Positions 54,381 through 63,675 of a stretch of 64,000 nucleotides of DNA are shown here, piece by piece. Positions within the stretch are counted from its first letter, which is position 1. The number at the start of each line of letters is the position of its first letter. Both the position numbers and the translations under genes were made by a program. The notes under the pieces are model-generated. The model did no database searches. It worked only from the letters and a program-made list of their open reading frames with translations, and was not told the DNA's origin. Origin of the DNA: Microbulbifer sp. Q7 (GTDB lineage Bacteria; Pseudomonadota; Gammaproteobacteria; Pseudomonadales; Cellvibrionaceae). The DNA is taken from NCBI RefSeq assembly GCF_001639145.1, contig NZ_LROY01000002.1, forward strand, positions 62,001-126,000, written 5' to 3'.

Positions 54381-55457
54381 ATGACAGACAGCAGCGAAAA
54401 AATTGCCACCACTTCGGCACCCAATGCGATTGATGCGCGGGACTTTATTCAGGACCACCTGGCGCACCCGACGTTGCACCAATATAGCGAAGAGGAGTTG
54501 AACCTCTGGCGCGAGCGCATTAAACGCTTGTTGAAAGAGCAGAACGCCGTATTGGTCGCGCATTACTATACCGACCCGTTGATTCAGCAGCTGGCGGAAG
54601 AGACTGGTGGCTGTGTTTCTGACTCCCTGGAAATGGCGCGGTTTGGCGCGCAGCACCAGGCCGACACCCTGATCGTTGCCGGGGTGAAGTTTATGGGCGA
54701 AACGGCGAAAATCCTGACGCCCAACAAGCGCGTGTTGATGCCGACCCTGGAAGCGACCTGCTCCCTTGATCTGGGTTGCCCCATTGAAGAATTCTCCGCA
54801 TTCTGCGATCAGCATCCCGATCGCACAGTGGTGGTCTATGCCAACACGTCCGCGGCGGTAAAGGCGCGTGCAGATTGGGTGGTGACATCGAGCATTGCGT
54901 TGGACGTGGTGGATTATCTGGATTCCCAGGGTGAAAAAATTCTGTGGGCACCGGACAAGCACCTCGGTGGCTACGTGCAGAAACAGACCGGTGCGGATGT
55001 GTTGTTGTGGGATGGTGCCTGCATCGTGCACGAAGAGTTTAAGGCCAAGGGGGTTGCCGACCTGAAGGCGCTTTATCCCGAGGCGCTCGTGCTGGTGCAC
55101 CCGGAGTCGCCGGCGGCGGTGGTAGAGTTGGCAGATGTTGTGGGGTCTACCTCGCAGATCATCAACGCCGCGAAGACCCGCCCGAACAAGCAATTTATTG
55201 TGGCCACGGATCAGGGCATCTTTTACAAGATGCAACAGCAGTGCCCGGACAAGGAGCTGATTGTTGCTCCCACCGCTGGCTCCGGCGCTACCTGCCGCAG
55301 TTGTGCCAACTGCCCCTGGATGGCGATGAACTCTCTGGAGAATCTTTGCGGAGTTCTGGAACGAGGCGACAACGAAATCCTTGTCGACCCGGAGCTGGGC
55401 AAGCGGGCCATGATGCCCTTGCAGCGGATGCTGGACTTCCGCAAACCTCTGGACTGA
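54381..55457 (+). CDS. nadA: Quinolinate synthase NadA
   Basis: A 358-residue 4Fe-4S enzyme condensing iminoaspartate and dihydroxyacetone phosphate to quinolinate in NAD synthesis. Conserved segments [29 protein letters not shown] and the cluster cysteines in [13 protein letters not shown] and [13 protein letters not shown] are present. A bidirectional terminator follows. NadB is not in the window. Confidence 0.97.
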   Translation: MTDSSEKIATTSAPNAIDARDFIQDHLAHPTLHQYSEEELNLWRERIKRLLKEQNAVLVAHYYTDPLIQQLAEETGGCVSDSLEMARFGAQHQADTLIVAGVKFMGETAKILTPNKRVLMPTLEATCSLDLGCPIEEFSAFCDQHPDRTVVVYANTSAAVKARADWVVTSSIALDVVDYLDSQGEKILWAPDKHLGGYVQKQTGADVLLWDGACIVHEEFKAKGVADLKALYPEALVLVHPESPAAVVELADVVGSTSQIINAAKTRPNKQFIVATDQGIFYKMQQQCPDKELIVAPTAGSGATCRSCANCPWMAMNSLENLCGVLERGDNEILVDPELGKRAMMPLQRMLDFRKPLD

Positions 55458-55461
55458 ACAT

Positions 55462-55494
55462 AAAAAAAGAGCGGCAATTGCCGCTCTTTTTTTT
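55462..55494. terminator. Bidirectional intrinsic terminator between nadA and bepA
   Basis: A perfect palindrome AAAAGAGCGGCAATTGCC (and its mirror) at about 55466-55489 is flanked by A on the left and T on the right, so it can end both convergent transcripts. Confidence 0.93.
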
Positions 55495-55566
55495 GGGGCG
55501 GGCCAGGCCGCCCAGGTTCTCTGGAAAGAATTCTCTGGTAAGAGTTCTGTGGTCAGGCCTCTGTGG

Positions 55567-57072
55567 TCAGAGCTCTCTGGCCTTCTCCTGCATCTTGATC
55601 ACATCCTTCATGCGCTGCTGCAGAATCGCGTGGATCTGGTAGTCGTTCTTGGCCAGGCGTACACCGTGGCGCAGATGCTGCAGTGCCTTGTCGAACACGC
55701 CATTCAGGATGTAATACTCCGCACGCGCTTCATGCACACCGACAATATCACCGGCCAGCCCGTGGGTCTCAGCCAGCAGGTACCAAACCGCGGGATCCGT
55801 GCGGCGCACACGGCTGTGTTTTTTCAGAATGCGTTCCGCCGCGAGATAGTTTCCGGCTTTAAAGTGCGCGTTTGCCAAACCCATGATCAGCGCATGGTTT
55901 TTCGGGTTTTTGTTTACGGCATTCTGCAGGCGGCGGGTGGCACTGTTGTAGTCCTGCCGCACCAAGTCTACATCGGCCCGGGCGAGGATAAAGGCATCCT
56001 TGTCGGGCTCCTTGTCCAGTAGTGGCTGCAGGGTCTCCAGTGCGGTGTCCGGTTTGCCCGCAGCGGTTTGCGCCAGTGCCAGGCCGTAGCGGGCGGCGTC
56101 CTCGTTGTCGTTAATGCCGCGCAGTTCCGCCTGGAAGCGCTTTACCGCCTGTTGTGGGGTGGCCTCGGCGTTGACGCGGATACGGGCGCGCATCAAGTGG
56201 TATTCGCGGCTGTCGCGCAGGGGGATCTTTTCCATGCGGTTCGCGCGCAGCTTGGCATCTGCTATGCGCTTTTCGGTCACCGGGTGCGTGAGCAGGAACT
56301 CCGGCGGGCGGCGATAATAGCGGGTTGCCTTGAGCATCTGTTCGAACATTTCGCCGGCCGCCTGAGGGCTCAAGCCCGCCTTGGCCAGGGTCTCGATACC
56401 GACCCGATCCGCCTCCTGTTCATTCTGGCGGGAGAAGCGCAGTTGGTTGTCCAATGCTGCCGCCTGGGTTGCCGTCATTGCCGCGAGCCCCGCATCGCCA
56501 CCGGCGGTGGCGGCCAGCACCAGGGCGCCGAGCATGCCCGCGAGGGTGGGGATGGTACTGTTGCGCTGGGCTTCGAGGGAGCGGGCATAGTGGCGCTGGC
56601 TGAGGTGCGCCAGTTCGTGCGCAAGTACCGAGGCGAACTGGTCTTCATTCTCTGCGAACAGGAACAGGCCTGTGTGTACGCCGACCACGCCACCGGGCAC
56701 GGCGAAGGCGTTCATGGTGTCGTTATTCACCACCACGACGTCGAGGGCCTTGTCTTCCAGGGGACTGTATTCGGCGAGGGCCTTGAGGGAGTTTTCCACA
56801 TACTGCTGCAGCAGTGCGTCGCTGGAGGTGCGGACCTGGCTGCGGAACATGCGCAGCCACATTTCACCCAGTTCTTTCTCCCGCGCTCGCGACACGAGTC
56901 CGCTGCTGGTATCACCCAGCTGCGGTAGTTGGATATGGTGGCCATCCTGAGCGGTGGCGGCGATCGGCGTGGTGCCCAGTAGCAGGCCGGCGGTGAGGCC
57001 CGCCGCGCCCCGGCGGAGCCGCTGCCAGCAGCGCTTCCAGGAAGGGCTGAATGATGTAAGGATCTCGGTCAT
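55567..57072 (-). CDS. bepA: BepA-type M48 metalloprotease with TPR domain
   Basis: A 501-residue periplasmic protease. A signal peptide (to ATAQ) precedes the M48 domain with the zinc motif HELAH at 152-156 and a C-terminal TPR region (LDVLRQDYNSATRRLQNAV ... ALQHLRHGVRLAKND). BepA/YfgC assists or degrades outer-membrane proteins such as LptD during assembly. The start at 57072 fits the family; the frame is open 13 codons further. Gene order nadA-bepA-tusA-like is as in Pseudomonas (PA1004-PA1006). Confidence 0.95.
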   Translation of the reverse strand: MTEILTSFSPSWKRCWQRLRRGAAGLTAGLLLGTTPIAATAQDGHHIQLPQLGDTSSGLVSRAREKELGEMWLRMFRSQVRTSSDALLQQYVENSLKALAEYSPLEDKALDVVVVNNDTMNAFAVPGGVVGVHTGLFLFAENEDQFASVLAHELAHLSQRHYARSLEAQRNSTIPTLAGMLGALVLAATAGGDAGLAAMTATQAAALDNQLRFSRQNEQEADRVGIETLAKAGLSPQAAGEMFEQMLKATRYYRRPPEFLLTHPVTEKRIADAKLRANRMEKIPLRDSREYHLMRARIRVNAEATPQQAVKRFQAELRGINDNEDAARYGLALAQTAAGKPDTALETLQPLLDKEPDKDAFILARADVDLVRQDYNSATRRLQNAVNKNPKNHALIMGLANAHFKAGNYLAAERILKKHSRVRRTDPAVWYLLAETHGLAGDIVGVHEARAEYYILNGVFDKALQHLRHGVRLAKNDYQIHAILQQRMKDVIKMQEKAREL

Positions 57073-57148
57073 ATTCTCTACTGCGCCTGCCGGGTTGCCT
57101 ACCGCTAACACTATACGTAACCCTGTGAGAGTGTCGAGGTTTTGATCA

Positions 57149-57236
57149 GTTCAGCGGTAAAAGGTTCGATGTGGTGACCCATTGACCCGGTAGCGCCGTT
57201 ATAATTCGCGGCATTTACGGTTCTTTACCGCTGAAC
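57149..57236. repeat. 13-bp inverted repeat flanking the tusA-like promoter
   Basis: GTTCAGCGGTAAA (57149-57161) and TTTACCGCTGAAC (57224-57236) are exact reverse complements 62 bp apart. The right arm ends one base before the ATG at 57238. A TATAAT at 57200-57205 lies between the arms. It may be a paired operator or a double-stranded loop site serving the divergent bepA and tusA-like promoters. Confidence 0.7.
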
Positions 57237-57237
57237 T

Positions 57238-57522
57238 ATGACTGACTCGTCCTTCAACGCCACACCGTCCCCGGAATTTGATTGGGAGTCTGCTTACAGG
57301 GTAGATGCCCGCGGGCTTCCCTGCCCGCAGCCTTTGCTGGCCATGCGGCGAGCCATGAAGCAGGTGGCGCCGGGGACACTTGTGCACCTGATCGCCACAG
57401 ATCCCGCTTCCGAACGGGATATTCGCAGCTTTTGTACCCTCGCTGGTGTACCGTTACGGCGGGTCGAAATCCGCGGCAGCGAGTTTCACTATTGGCTGCA
57501 GCCAGCGGACGACGCGCGGTGA
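57238..57522 (+). CDS. TusA-family sulfurtransferase-like protein (PA1006-like)
   Basis: A 94-residue TusA/SirA fold protein. The active CPxP motif is LPCPQPLLAMRRAM with C29, and the C-terminal segment is typical. It stands at the place of Pseudomonas PA1006, a TusA-like protein tied to molybdenum cofactor sulfur handling and nitrate use; orthology is inferred from synteny and length. No clear ribosome site exists; an inverted-repeat arm abuts the ATG. It overlaps the next frame only in noncoding readings. Confidence 0.9.
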   Translation: MTDSSFNATPSPEFDWESAYRVDARGLPCPQPLLAMRRAMKQVAPGTLVHLIATDPASERDIRSFCTLAGVPLRRVEIRGSEFHYWLQPADDAR

Positions 57523-57586
57523 CCACAGGCGTGCCTGTGGCGTTGAACTGCCAATAACCATTCAGAGTATTGAGAGAACAGGATTT

Positions 57587-58693
57587 ATGCTTGCGATTAT
57601 TAGGGGTTGGATAAATCGCTATTTCAGCCAGGAAGAGGTGGTACTGCTGGTGCTGCTGTTGCTGGCCGCGATTATCGTGCTGGCAACGCTGGGCCCGGTT
57701 CTGGCGCCCGTGCTGGCGGCCCTGGTGATTGCCTTCCTGATGCAGGGCATGGTGCAGCGGCTGCAGACCTGGAAGGCGCCGCACTGGCTGGCGGTCAGCA
57801 TTGCCTGCCTGGTTCTGGTGGGCACCATTGTTGGCTTGCTGTTCGTGGTGATGCCGATCATCTCCCGCCAGACTGTGCGCTTGTTCTCCGAACTGCCGAA
57901 CATGATGGACCGTGGCCAGGAGCTGCTGCTGTTGCTGCCGGAGCAGTACCCGCGCCTGGTGACGGCACAGCAGATTGATGAAATTGTGGATACCCTGGGC
58001 AGTGAACTGGGAAGCTTGGGGCAGACGGTGCTGACATTTTCCCTGGCCAATCTACCGGTGCTGGCGGGAGTGCTGATTTACCTGGTGGTGGTTCCGATCC
58101 TGGTATTTTTCTTTCTCAAGGATTCCGGCAAGTTGTTGGGCTGGTGCGCATCCTTCCTGCCGAACAAGCGGCCCATGCTGCGCCAGATCTGGTATGAAAT
58201 GAATGATCAGGTCGCCAACTATGTGCGTGGCAAGGTCATCGAGATCGCTATCGTGGCGGTCACCAGTTACGCCGCCTTCCTGCTGCTTGGGGTTAATTAT
58301 GCGTTGCTGCTGGCGGTGGCGGTTGGCCTGTCGGTACTGATTCCATACATTGGCGCGGCGGTGGTGACGATCCCGGTGGCGGCCATTGGCCTGTTTCAGT
58401 GGGGCTGGAGCAGCGAGTTCTTCTGGCTGATGTTTGCTTACGGCATGATTCAGCTGCTCGACGGCAACGTACTGGTGCCTATTCTTTTTTCAGAAGCGGT
58501 GAATCTGCACCCGGTGGCCATCATTCTGGCGGTGCTGGTGTTCGGCGGGATCTGGGGGTTCTGGGGGGTGTTTTTTGCGATCCCGCTGGCAACCCTGGCC
58601 AAGGCGATCCTGAATGCCTGGCCCACCTCGGAACATCAGGCTGCCTGGCAGGCCCGTGAGGTGGAGGATCTGCCGCAGGAAACCGCGGAATAA
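57587..58693 (+). CDS. AI-2E family (PerM-like) membrane transporter
   Basis: A 368-residue protein with about seven or eight membrane segments and the AI-2E transporter/UPF0118 signature ([15 protein letters not shown], then [25 protein letters not shown] and [23 protein letters not shown]). Despite the family name, substrates vary: the founding members export AI-2 or act as Na+/H+ antiporters. The ATG at 57587 has AGGAT upstream. It follows the tusA-like gene after 64 bp in the known order. Confidence 0.92.
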   Translation: MLAIIRGWINRYFSQEEVVLLVLLLLAAIIVLATLGPVLAPVLAALVIAFLMQGMVQRLQTWKAPHWLAVSIACLVLVGTIVGLLFVVMPIISRQTVRLFSELPNMMDRGQELLLLLPEQYPRLVTAQQIDEIVDTLGSELGSLGQTVLTFSLANLPVLAGVLIYLVVVPILVFFFLKDSGKLLGWCASFLPNKRPMLRQIWYEMNDQVANYVRGKVIEIAIVAVTSYAAFLLLGVNYALLLAVAVGLSVLIPYIGAAVVTIPVAAIGLFQWGWSSEFFWLMFAYGMIQLLDGNVLVPILFSEAVNLHPVAIILAVLVFGGIWGFWGVFFAIPLATLAKAILNAWPTSEHQAAWQAREVEDLPQETAE

Positions 58694-58769
58694 CCCTGTC
58701 TCGCTTACCGGGGATTTGCTAGAGTTCGCCGCCTGTTTCCGGCCCCCGGTTAACCAACTAGGACAATCC

Positions 58770-59873
58770 ATGAGCCATGCCGATACCGTACTGGCAGTCA
58801 ATAACGACCTGCCAATTCGCACTGACAAGCCCGTCCACAGCGGTAAAGTCCGTTCCGTCTACTGGTTGACCGAAGCGGACAGTCGTCGCCTGATCCAGGA
58901 AAAAGGCTACCCGGTGGCACTTGATGCGCCATTGGCGGTGATGGTGATCTCCGACCGGATTTCCGCGTTTGATTGTATCTGGCATGGGGAAGGCGGCCTG
59001 CGCGGTGTGCCGGGAAAAGGTGCGGCGCTTAACGCCATCGCCAATCACTGGTTCAAACGATTCAAGGAACAGGGGCTGGCGGATAGCCACATCCTGGATA
59101 TCCCCCATCCGGCGGTGTGGATTGTGCAGAAGGCGCGCCCGGTCATGATCGAGGCGATTGCCAGACAGTACATTACCGGTTCCATGTGGCGAGCCTACAG
59201 CAAGGGCGAGCGCGAATTTTGCGGTATCCAACTCCCGGATGGACTGAGCAAAGACCAGAAACTTCCCGAGCTGCTGATCACCCCGTCTACCAAGGGTATT
59301 CTCAAGGGCGTTCCCGGCGTCCCCGAAGCCGACGATGTGAACATCACCCGCCAGAATATCGAAGGCAATTTTGCCGCGTTCAACTTCCGCTGTGCAGAAG
59401 ACATTGACCGCTACGAGCAGTTGCTGAAAGAAGGCTTCGATGTGATTTCTGCGGAACTGGCCCAGCTGGATCAGGTATTTGTCGACACCAAATTTGAATT
59501 TGGCTACGTAACGGATGCGCAGGGCAAGCAAAAACTGATTTACATGGACGAAGTGGGTACGCCTGACTCATCGCGTATTTGGGATGGTGAGCGTTACCGC
59601 AACGGCGAAATTGTGGAAAACTCCAAGGAGGGCTTCCGCCAGGCGCTGCTGAACCATTTTCCAGACCCGGATATCCTGCTAAACAAGGACCGTATGGATG
59701 AGCGCGAGGCCCTGGCCCGCGACAACGCGCTGCCGGAGGCCATGCTGATGCAGGTGTCGGCCACCTACGTGGGTATCGCGGAAAAGATTATTGGCGAGAA
59801 GCTGACCCTGTCGGACAACCCCAAGGCGGAAATTGTCCAGGTACTGCGGGATGACTATGGTCTGATCGACTGA
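58770..59873 (+). CDS. purC: Phosphoribosylaminoimidazole-succinocarboxamide synthase PurC (long form)
   Basis: A 367-residue SAICAR synthetase of the long bacterial type. Conserved features: [44 protein letters not shown] and [15 protein letters not shown]. It joins aspartate to CAIR in purine synthesis. The ATG at 58770 with AGGA upstream was preferred to an earlier open frame. In Pseudomonas bcp and dapA lie between the AI-2E transporter and purC; they are absent here. A terminator follows. Confidence 0.97.
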   Translation: MSHADTVLAVNNDLPIRTDKPVHSGKVRSVYWLTEADSRRLIQEKGYPVALDAPLAVMVISDRISAFDCIWHGEGGLRGVPGKGAALNAIANHWFKRFKEQGLADSHILDIPHPAVWIVQKARPVMIEAIARQYITGSMWRAYSKGEREFCGIQLPDGLSKDQKLPELLITPSTKGILKGVPGVPEADDVNITRQNIEGNFAAFNFRCAEDIDRYEQLLKEGFDVISAELAQLDQVFVDTKFEFGYVTDAQGKQKLIYMDEVGTPDSSRIWDGERYRNGEIVENSKEGFRQALLNHFPDPDILLNKDRMDEREALARDNALPEAMLMQVSATYVGIAEKIIGEKLTLSDNPKAEIVQVLRDDYGLID

Positions 59874-59902
59874 ACCCATCGACGGCAAGTGCCGCAGGAA
59901 TA

Positions 59903-59934
59903 CAAAAAACCCGGCTAGATTGCCGGGTTTTTTG
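59903..59934. terminator. Intrinsic terminator after purC
   Basis: ACCCGGC (59909-59915) and GCCGGGT (59922-59928) form a stem flanked by A on the left and T on the right. It serves purC and, from the other side, the convergent aminotransferase gene. Confidence 0.92.
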
Positions 59935-59963
59935 TGCGCCTTGCGTGTGTCTTTGCCGAGAGA

Positions 59964-61238
59964 TCAGGCCGCTTGCAGCGCCTTGCGCACGCTGGCCAGT
60001 TTCACACACAGCACAAACACCGACATCGCGGTATCCAGCTCCTCCAGTGGCGGGAAGCTGGGGGCGATACGGATGTTGGTGTTTTCCGGATCTTTACCGT
60101 AGGGGAAGGTGGCGCCGGCAGGGGTGAGCTTTACCCCCGCTTCCGCGGACAGGCGAATTACTTCAGAGGCAACCCCCGGGCGTGTGTTGAACGACACAAA
60201 GTAACCGCCCTTCGGTGTCTCCCACTCGCCCAGGTCAGAGTCGGCAAAGTTCTTGTCCAGGTGATCCAGCACACAGGCAAACTTCGGGCGCAGGATTTCC
60301 GCGTGCTTGTGCATGTGTTCTTTCAGCTGGCTCAGTTCCGGGAACAGCCGGGCGTGGCGCAACTGGTTCACCTTGTCCGGGCCGATGGTCATCGCCGACA
60401 TTTGCTGTTTCAGCGACGCCAGGTTATCGGGGCTGGCACTGACGAAAGCCACACCAGAACCGGCATGCGTCACCTTGGAGGTGGAGGCAAACTGCAATAC
60501 GGAATCCGCCGTTTCATTGCCAAGGGTGGCCTCACGAATATTCGGCAGGGCTACCTGGTGATCCAGATCGTGAATCGCATAGGCGTTGTCCCAGAAAATA
60601 CGAAAACCCGGGTTGGCAAACTTGCCCAGCTGCGCGAGGCGATCCACGGTATCTGCATCGTAGGTGACGCCGGTGGGGTTGGAGAATTTCGGCACACACC
60701 AGAGGCCGATGATCTGATCGTCTTCGCGGATTTTTTGCTCGAGCACATCCATGTCCGGGCCGGTGGCGGTCATGGGCACCGTGTCCATGGCAATCCCCAG
60801 TTGTTCGCAAATGGCGAAATGGCGGTCGTAGCCCGGCACCGGGCACAGGAACTTGGGCGCACGCATCTCCTTCCAGGGCTGATTGCCGGCAAAGCCGAAC
60901 AGGTAGCCGGTGAGCACCGCGTGATACATCAGCGTCAGAGAGCTGTTGCCGCCGGCGAGCACTTCCTCAAACGGCACCTGCAAAATGTCGGCGCCCAGCT
61001 CACGTGCCGCGGCGATACCTTCCAGACCGCCATAGTTGCGGGTGTCAGTACCATCCGGCGCGCGGTAGTCGCCATTGAGAATCCCGTCGAGACCGTCAGC
61101 AAGGCTCAGCTGATCTGCGGCCGGTTTACCTCGGGTAATATCCAGGCTCAGGTTATGCTGGCAAATGCGCTGGTACTGCTGCTCCAGCTCTGCTTCCCAC
61201 TGTTGCAGTTGTTCGCGTTGGGCGGTCTCGATACGCAC
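59964..61238 (-). CDS. Aspartate-type aminotransferase (MocR-like class I, PF12897 type)
   Basis: A 424-residue PLP enzyme of the group of aspartate aminotransferases first seen in Corynebacterium AspT. The Schiff-base lysine is in FASTSKVTHAGSGVAF; DNAYAIHDLD holds the ring-binding aspartate; a substrate arginine is in TNIRIAPSFPP near the end. LDITRGKPAADQLSLADGLD near the N-terminus is the family hallmark. It likely interconverts aspartate and oxaloacetate. It begins MRIETAQREQ after a GAGAGGATT-type site. Confidence 0.9.
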   Translation of the reverse strand: MRIETAQREQLQQWEAELEQQYQRICQHNLSLDITRGKPAADQLSLADGLDGILNGDYRAPDGTDTRNYGGLEGIAAARELGADILQVPFEEVLAGGNSSLTLMYHAVLTGYLFGFAGNQPWKEMRAPKFLCPVPGYDRHFAICEQLGIAMDTVPMTATGPDMDVLEQKIREDDQIIGLWCVPKFSNPTGVTYDADTVDRLAQLGKFANPGFRIFWDNAYAIHDLDHQVALPNIREATLGNETADSVLQFASTSKVTHAGSGVAFVSASPDNLASLKQQMSAMTIGPDKVNQLRHARLFPELSQLKEHMHKHAEILRPKFACVLDHLDKNFADSDLGEWETPKGGYFVSFNTRPGVASEVIRLSAEAGVKLTPAGATFPYGKDPENTNIRIAPSFPPLEELDTAMSVFVLCVKLASVRKALQAA

Positions 61239-61414
61239 GGAAATCCTCTCCTGTTGAAGGGTAATGGGCGGTTTTACTTGCGGGGCAGGAGCTTATCAGT
61301 CGCGGGCGGATTACGTCATGCTTTCTGGCATTTTTTTGCGGTAATTCCCGGCGAAAGCGGGGGTTTTCGGCAGAAAATTTGTTTCGTCTGAAACGGTCTG
61401 ATGGAGCTTGCCCG

Positions 61415-62287
61415 CTAGTGTTCCTGGGCGGCGAGGATGCGAAAGTCAGAGGCGTATTGCAGTAGGCTCGATTTGAGGTGCGCGCGCTGTTCGGGTGTGG
61501 TGCTTGCCAGTATATCGGCAGTCAGGGTGCGTGCCTGCTGGCGCAGTTGATCCTGCATTTGCTGATAGTCTGGCGACCACAGAGACTGGGGGTCTACCAG
61601 CAGGTCCCGCAATTTCTTTTCATAGCCCGGTGGCTTGTTGCTTAGGGTGTTGATGAACGTTTTGCTCCATAGCTGGCGCTGGGCATCACGCCGCTTCGGG
61701 TCGAAGGTAGTGCTAGCTACCTGGTGGTCGATCATCGCATCCTGCTCCGGAGTGAGGTCGCCTAGCCACCGCTCCGCCTGCTTGCGCATTTCTTTTTCCC
61801 GTTTGCGTTTGGACTTCTCCCATTTCTCCAGTGACTTCTCGCGCTCTTCCCGCACATTTTCTGCCAGTCGGTCAATTTGCTGGTCGTCCAGCTGAATCAC
61901 AATGGGGAGTATCAGATCGCTGAGCATGGTGGCGGAGGCGTGCCAAAAGGTATCGACCTGTTGTTCTATTTCAGCGAGCTTTTTCGCGCTGACGTCTGGC
62001 GCGTCCACATCGGCGGCCAGTGATTCCAGGTAACTTGCGTAGCGGGGGAGCTGGGTCTGGCGGTGCCAGCGGTGGAACTCGTCGACACGCTGGGAGAGGA
62101 GGTCTTCCTCGGCGCCCTCCAGGTCCAGATATTTATTCAGGTTGCGGTCCATCCACCAGTCCAGGTGACCGTATACCAGGCGCACACTGGAACATCCGGA
62201 GCCGAATATAAACAGCAGCAGGATAAACGCGCCAAGCAGCCGGGGAAGCGGTGCAGCAGAGAGCGAAAACGGGTTCGAGGCATTCAT
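61415..62287 (-). CDS. DUF6279-type lipoprotein
   Basis: A 290-residue lipoprotein. The signal ends in a lipobox before C32 (FIFGSGCSS). The rest is mostly helical with a highly charged middle part (EREKSLEKWEKSKRKREKEM) and the VYGHLDWWMDRNLNKYLDL start typical of this family. Function unknown. Its start lies 47 bp after the end of the phosphate-binding/OmpA-like gene on the same strand. The upstream ATG frame is open but the ATG at 62287 gives the signal peptide. Confidence 0.85.
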   Translation of the reverse strand: MNASNPFSLSAAPLPRLLGAFILLLFIFGSGCSSVRLVYGHLDWWMDRNLNKYLDLEGAEEDLLSQRVDEFHRWHRQTQLPRYASYLESLAADVDAPDVSAKKLAEIEQQVDTFWHASATMLSDLILPIVIQLDDQQIDRLAENVREEREKSLEKWEKSKRKREKEMRKQAERWLGDLTPEQDAMIDHQVASTTFDPKRRDAQRQLWSKTFINTLSNKPPGYEKKLRDLLVDPQSLWSPDYQQMQDQLRQQARTLTADILASTTPEQRAHLKSSLLQYASDFRILAAQEH

Positions 62288-62334
62288 GGCGTTAAATATA
62301 GATCCTGCCAGATGCCCCCGCGACCCGCTTGCGG

Positions 62335-63675
62335 TCAATTGATCCAGACTTCCACACGACTGTTTTTTATCGGACTCTGTTCGCTGTCTCCGGTGAGCGG
62401 CGCAAAGGCACCCACGGACATGATCCGGCTGTCGCCCATCTGGTGCTCCCGCAGTAGTGCACCCTGTACTTTCAGCGCGCGGAAGCGGGAAATCAGGTCG
62501 GAAATATTGCGGTTCGCTTTGTAGTCAGAGAAGCCCACCAGTGTCAGCGACAGGTCGTGATTTTCCTCTTGTGCCATAAAGTCCTGCAACCGGTGCAGGT
62601 CCCGCAGGGCCCGGTTATCCAGCTCGGTACTGCCGTCGGCAAAGCGGAACGAAATGCTCAAGCGCGATCCGGTTTCCATTAGCTCGCGGTAGTTGTCCGG
62701 TGCATTGGCATAGGCTGGTACCTGCAAAGCCACCGGTGTCAGGTTGATAAACCCGACATCGGCCACGATCTGCTGACCGGCGTGGGATTCGACAAAGTGG
62801 ATAAAGGCATCCACATGCGCGTTGTAGCGCCCTGGGTTGCGATACAGGTATAGGCGGCGGGTGAGCGGGAAATCCTCGGTGGCGATGATGCCGCGGTCGG
62901 GCACAATGGCCGCCAGCTCACCGGCCTTGACCGCCACTTTCCGAAGGCCCTCGGCGTCCGCGTAGGGCAGGTAGCCAATGGCGGCCGGATCCCGTTGCAC
63001 CAGTGCGCGGGTCTCGTGGTTGCCGGAAACTTCATACGCAAACGCCTCTGTAGGTCGGCTGGCGTCGAACACTTCGCTGTCAAAGGTGGCGCGGGTGCCG
63101 GATTCGATATCTCGGTGCAGTGGCCGAATCGGTAGGTCTGGGCCACCCAGTTGTGCCCAGTTGCGAATGTCACCACGATAAATTCGCGCCAGCTGGTCCA
63201 GGCTCAGCTGGGATACCGGGTTGTGCGCGTGCACCGCCACGACCAGTGCATCAAGCCCGATCACGTGCTCCGCCTGGGGGCCGGTAAAGTCGCCAAAGCG
63301 CTTGAGCATGGCGATTTCCGCTGGCTTGATCCGCCGTGATGCCATACCGATGTCGGCACTGTTTTCGTTGAGGGCTTTAAAACCCGTGCTGGAACCCAGC
63401 GCAATGATAGGGACGACCACCGGCTTGCCCTGAAGCGTGGCGGTGATCCAGTGCTGTTCGCCCTCGCTGCGTTGAGCGATTTTTGTTGCGCCAATTGAGC
63501 GCAGGTAGCTTTTTACCTGCGCCGGGGCGAGATCGGCACCGATGGTGTTGGAGCCGGTAAGGCGGAAGAGCGTGGTGTCGCCTGGCTCAGACGCCATGCC
63601 GCTGGAACCCAGCAGGTAAAGTGCTGCGGCCACCAACGTGCGTGATACATACTTAAAGGCTCGGCAGCGTCCCAT
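62335..63675 (-). CDS. PstS-like phosphate-binding protein fused to an OmpA domain
   Basis: A 446-residue exported protein: a signal peptide (to GMASE), a periplasmic binding-protein domain of PBP-like/PstS type (RLTGSNTIGADLAP, DIGMASRRIKPAE, VVAVHAHNPVSQLSLDQL, YRGDIRNWAQLGG) over about residues 30-305, and a C-terminal OmpA-like peptidoglycan-binding domain (RFADGSTELDNRALRDLHRL ... LVGFSDYKANRN) over about 325-446. It may bind phosphate or another anion while held at the cell wall. No pst transporter genes are next to it. Confidence 0.9.
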   Translation of the reverse strand: MGRCRAFKYVSRTLVAAALYLLGSSGMASEPGDTTLFRLTGSNTIGADLAPAQVKSYLRSIGATKIAQRSEGEQHWITATLQGKPVVVPIIALGSSTGFKALNENSADIGMASRRIKPAEIAMLKRFGDFTGPQAEHVIGLDALVVAVHAHNPVSQLSLDQLARIYRGDIRNWAQLGGPDLPIRPLHRDIESGTRATFDSEVFDASRPTEAFAYEVSGNHETRALVQRDPAAIGYLPYADAEGLRKVAVKAGELAAIVPDRGIIATEDFPLTRRLYLYRNPGRYNAHVDAFIHFVESHAGQQIVADVGFINLTPVALQVPAYANAPDNYRELMETGSRLSISFRFADGSTELDNRALRDLHRLQDFMAQEENHDLSLTLVGFSDYKANRNISDLISRFRALKVQGALLREHQMGDSRIMSVGAFAPLTGDSEQSPIKNSRVEVWIN

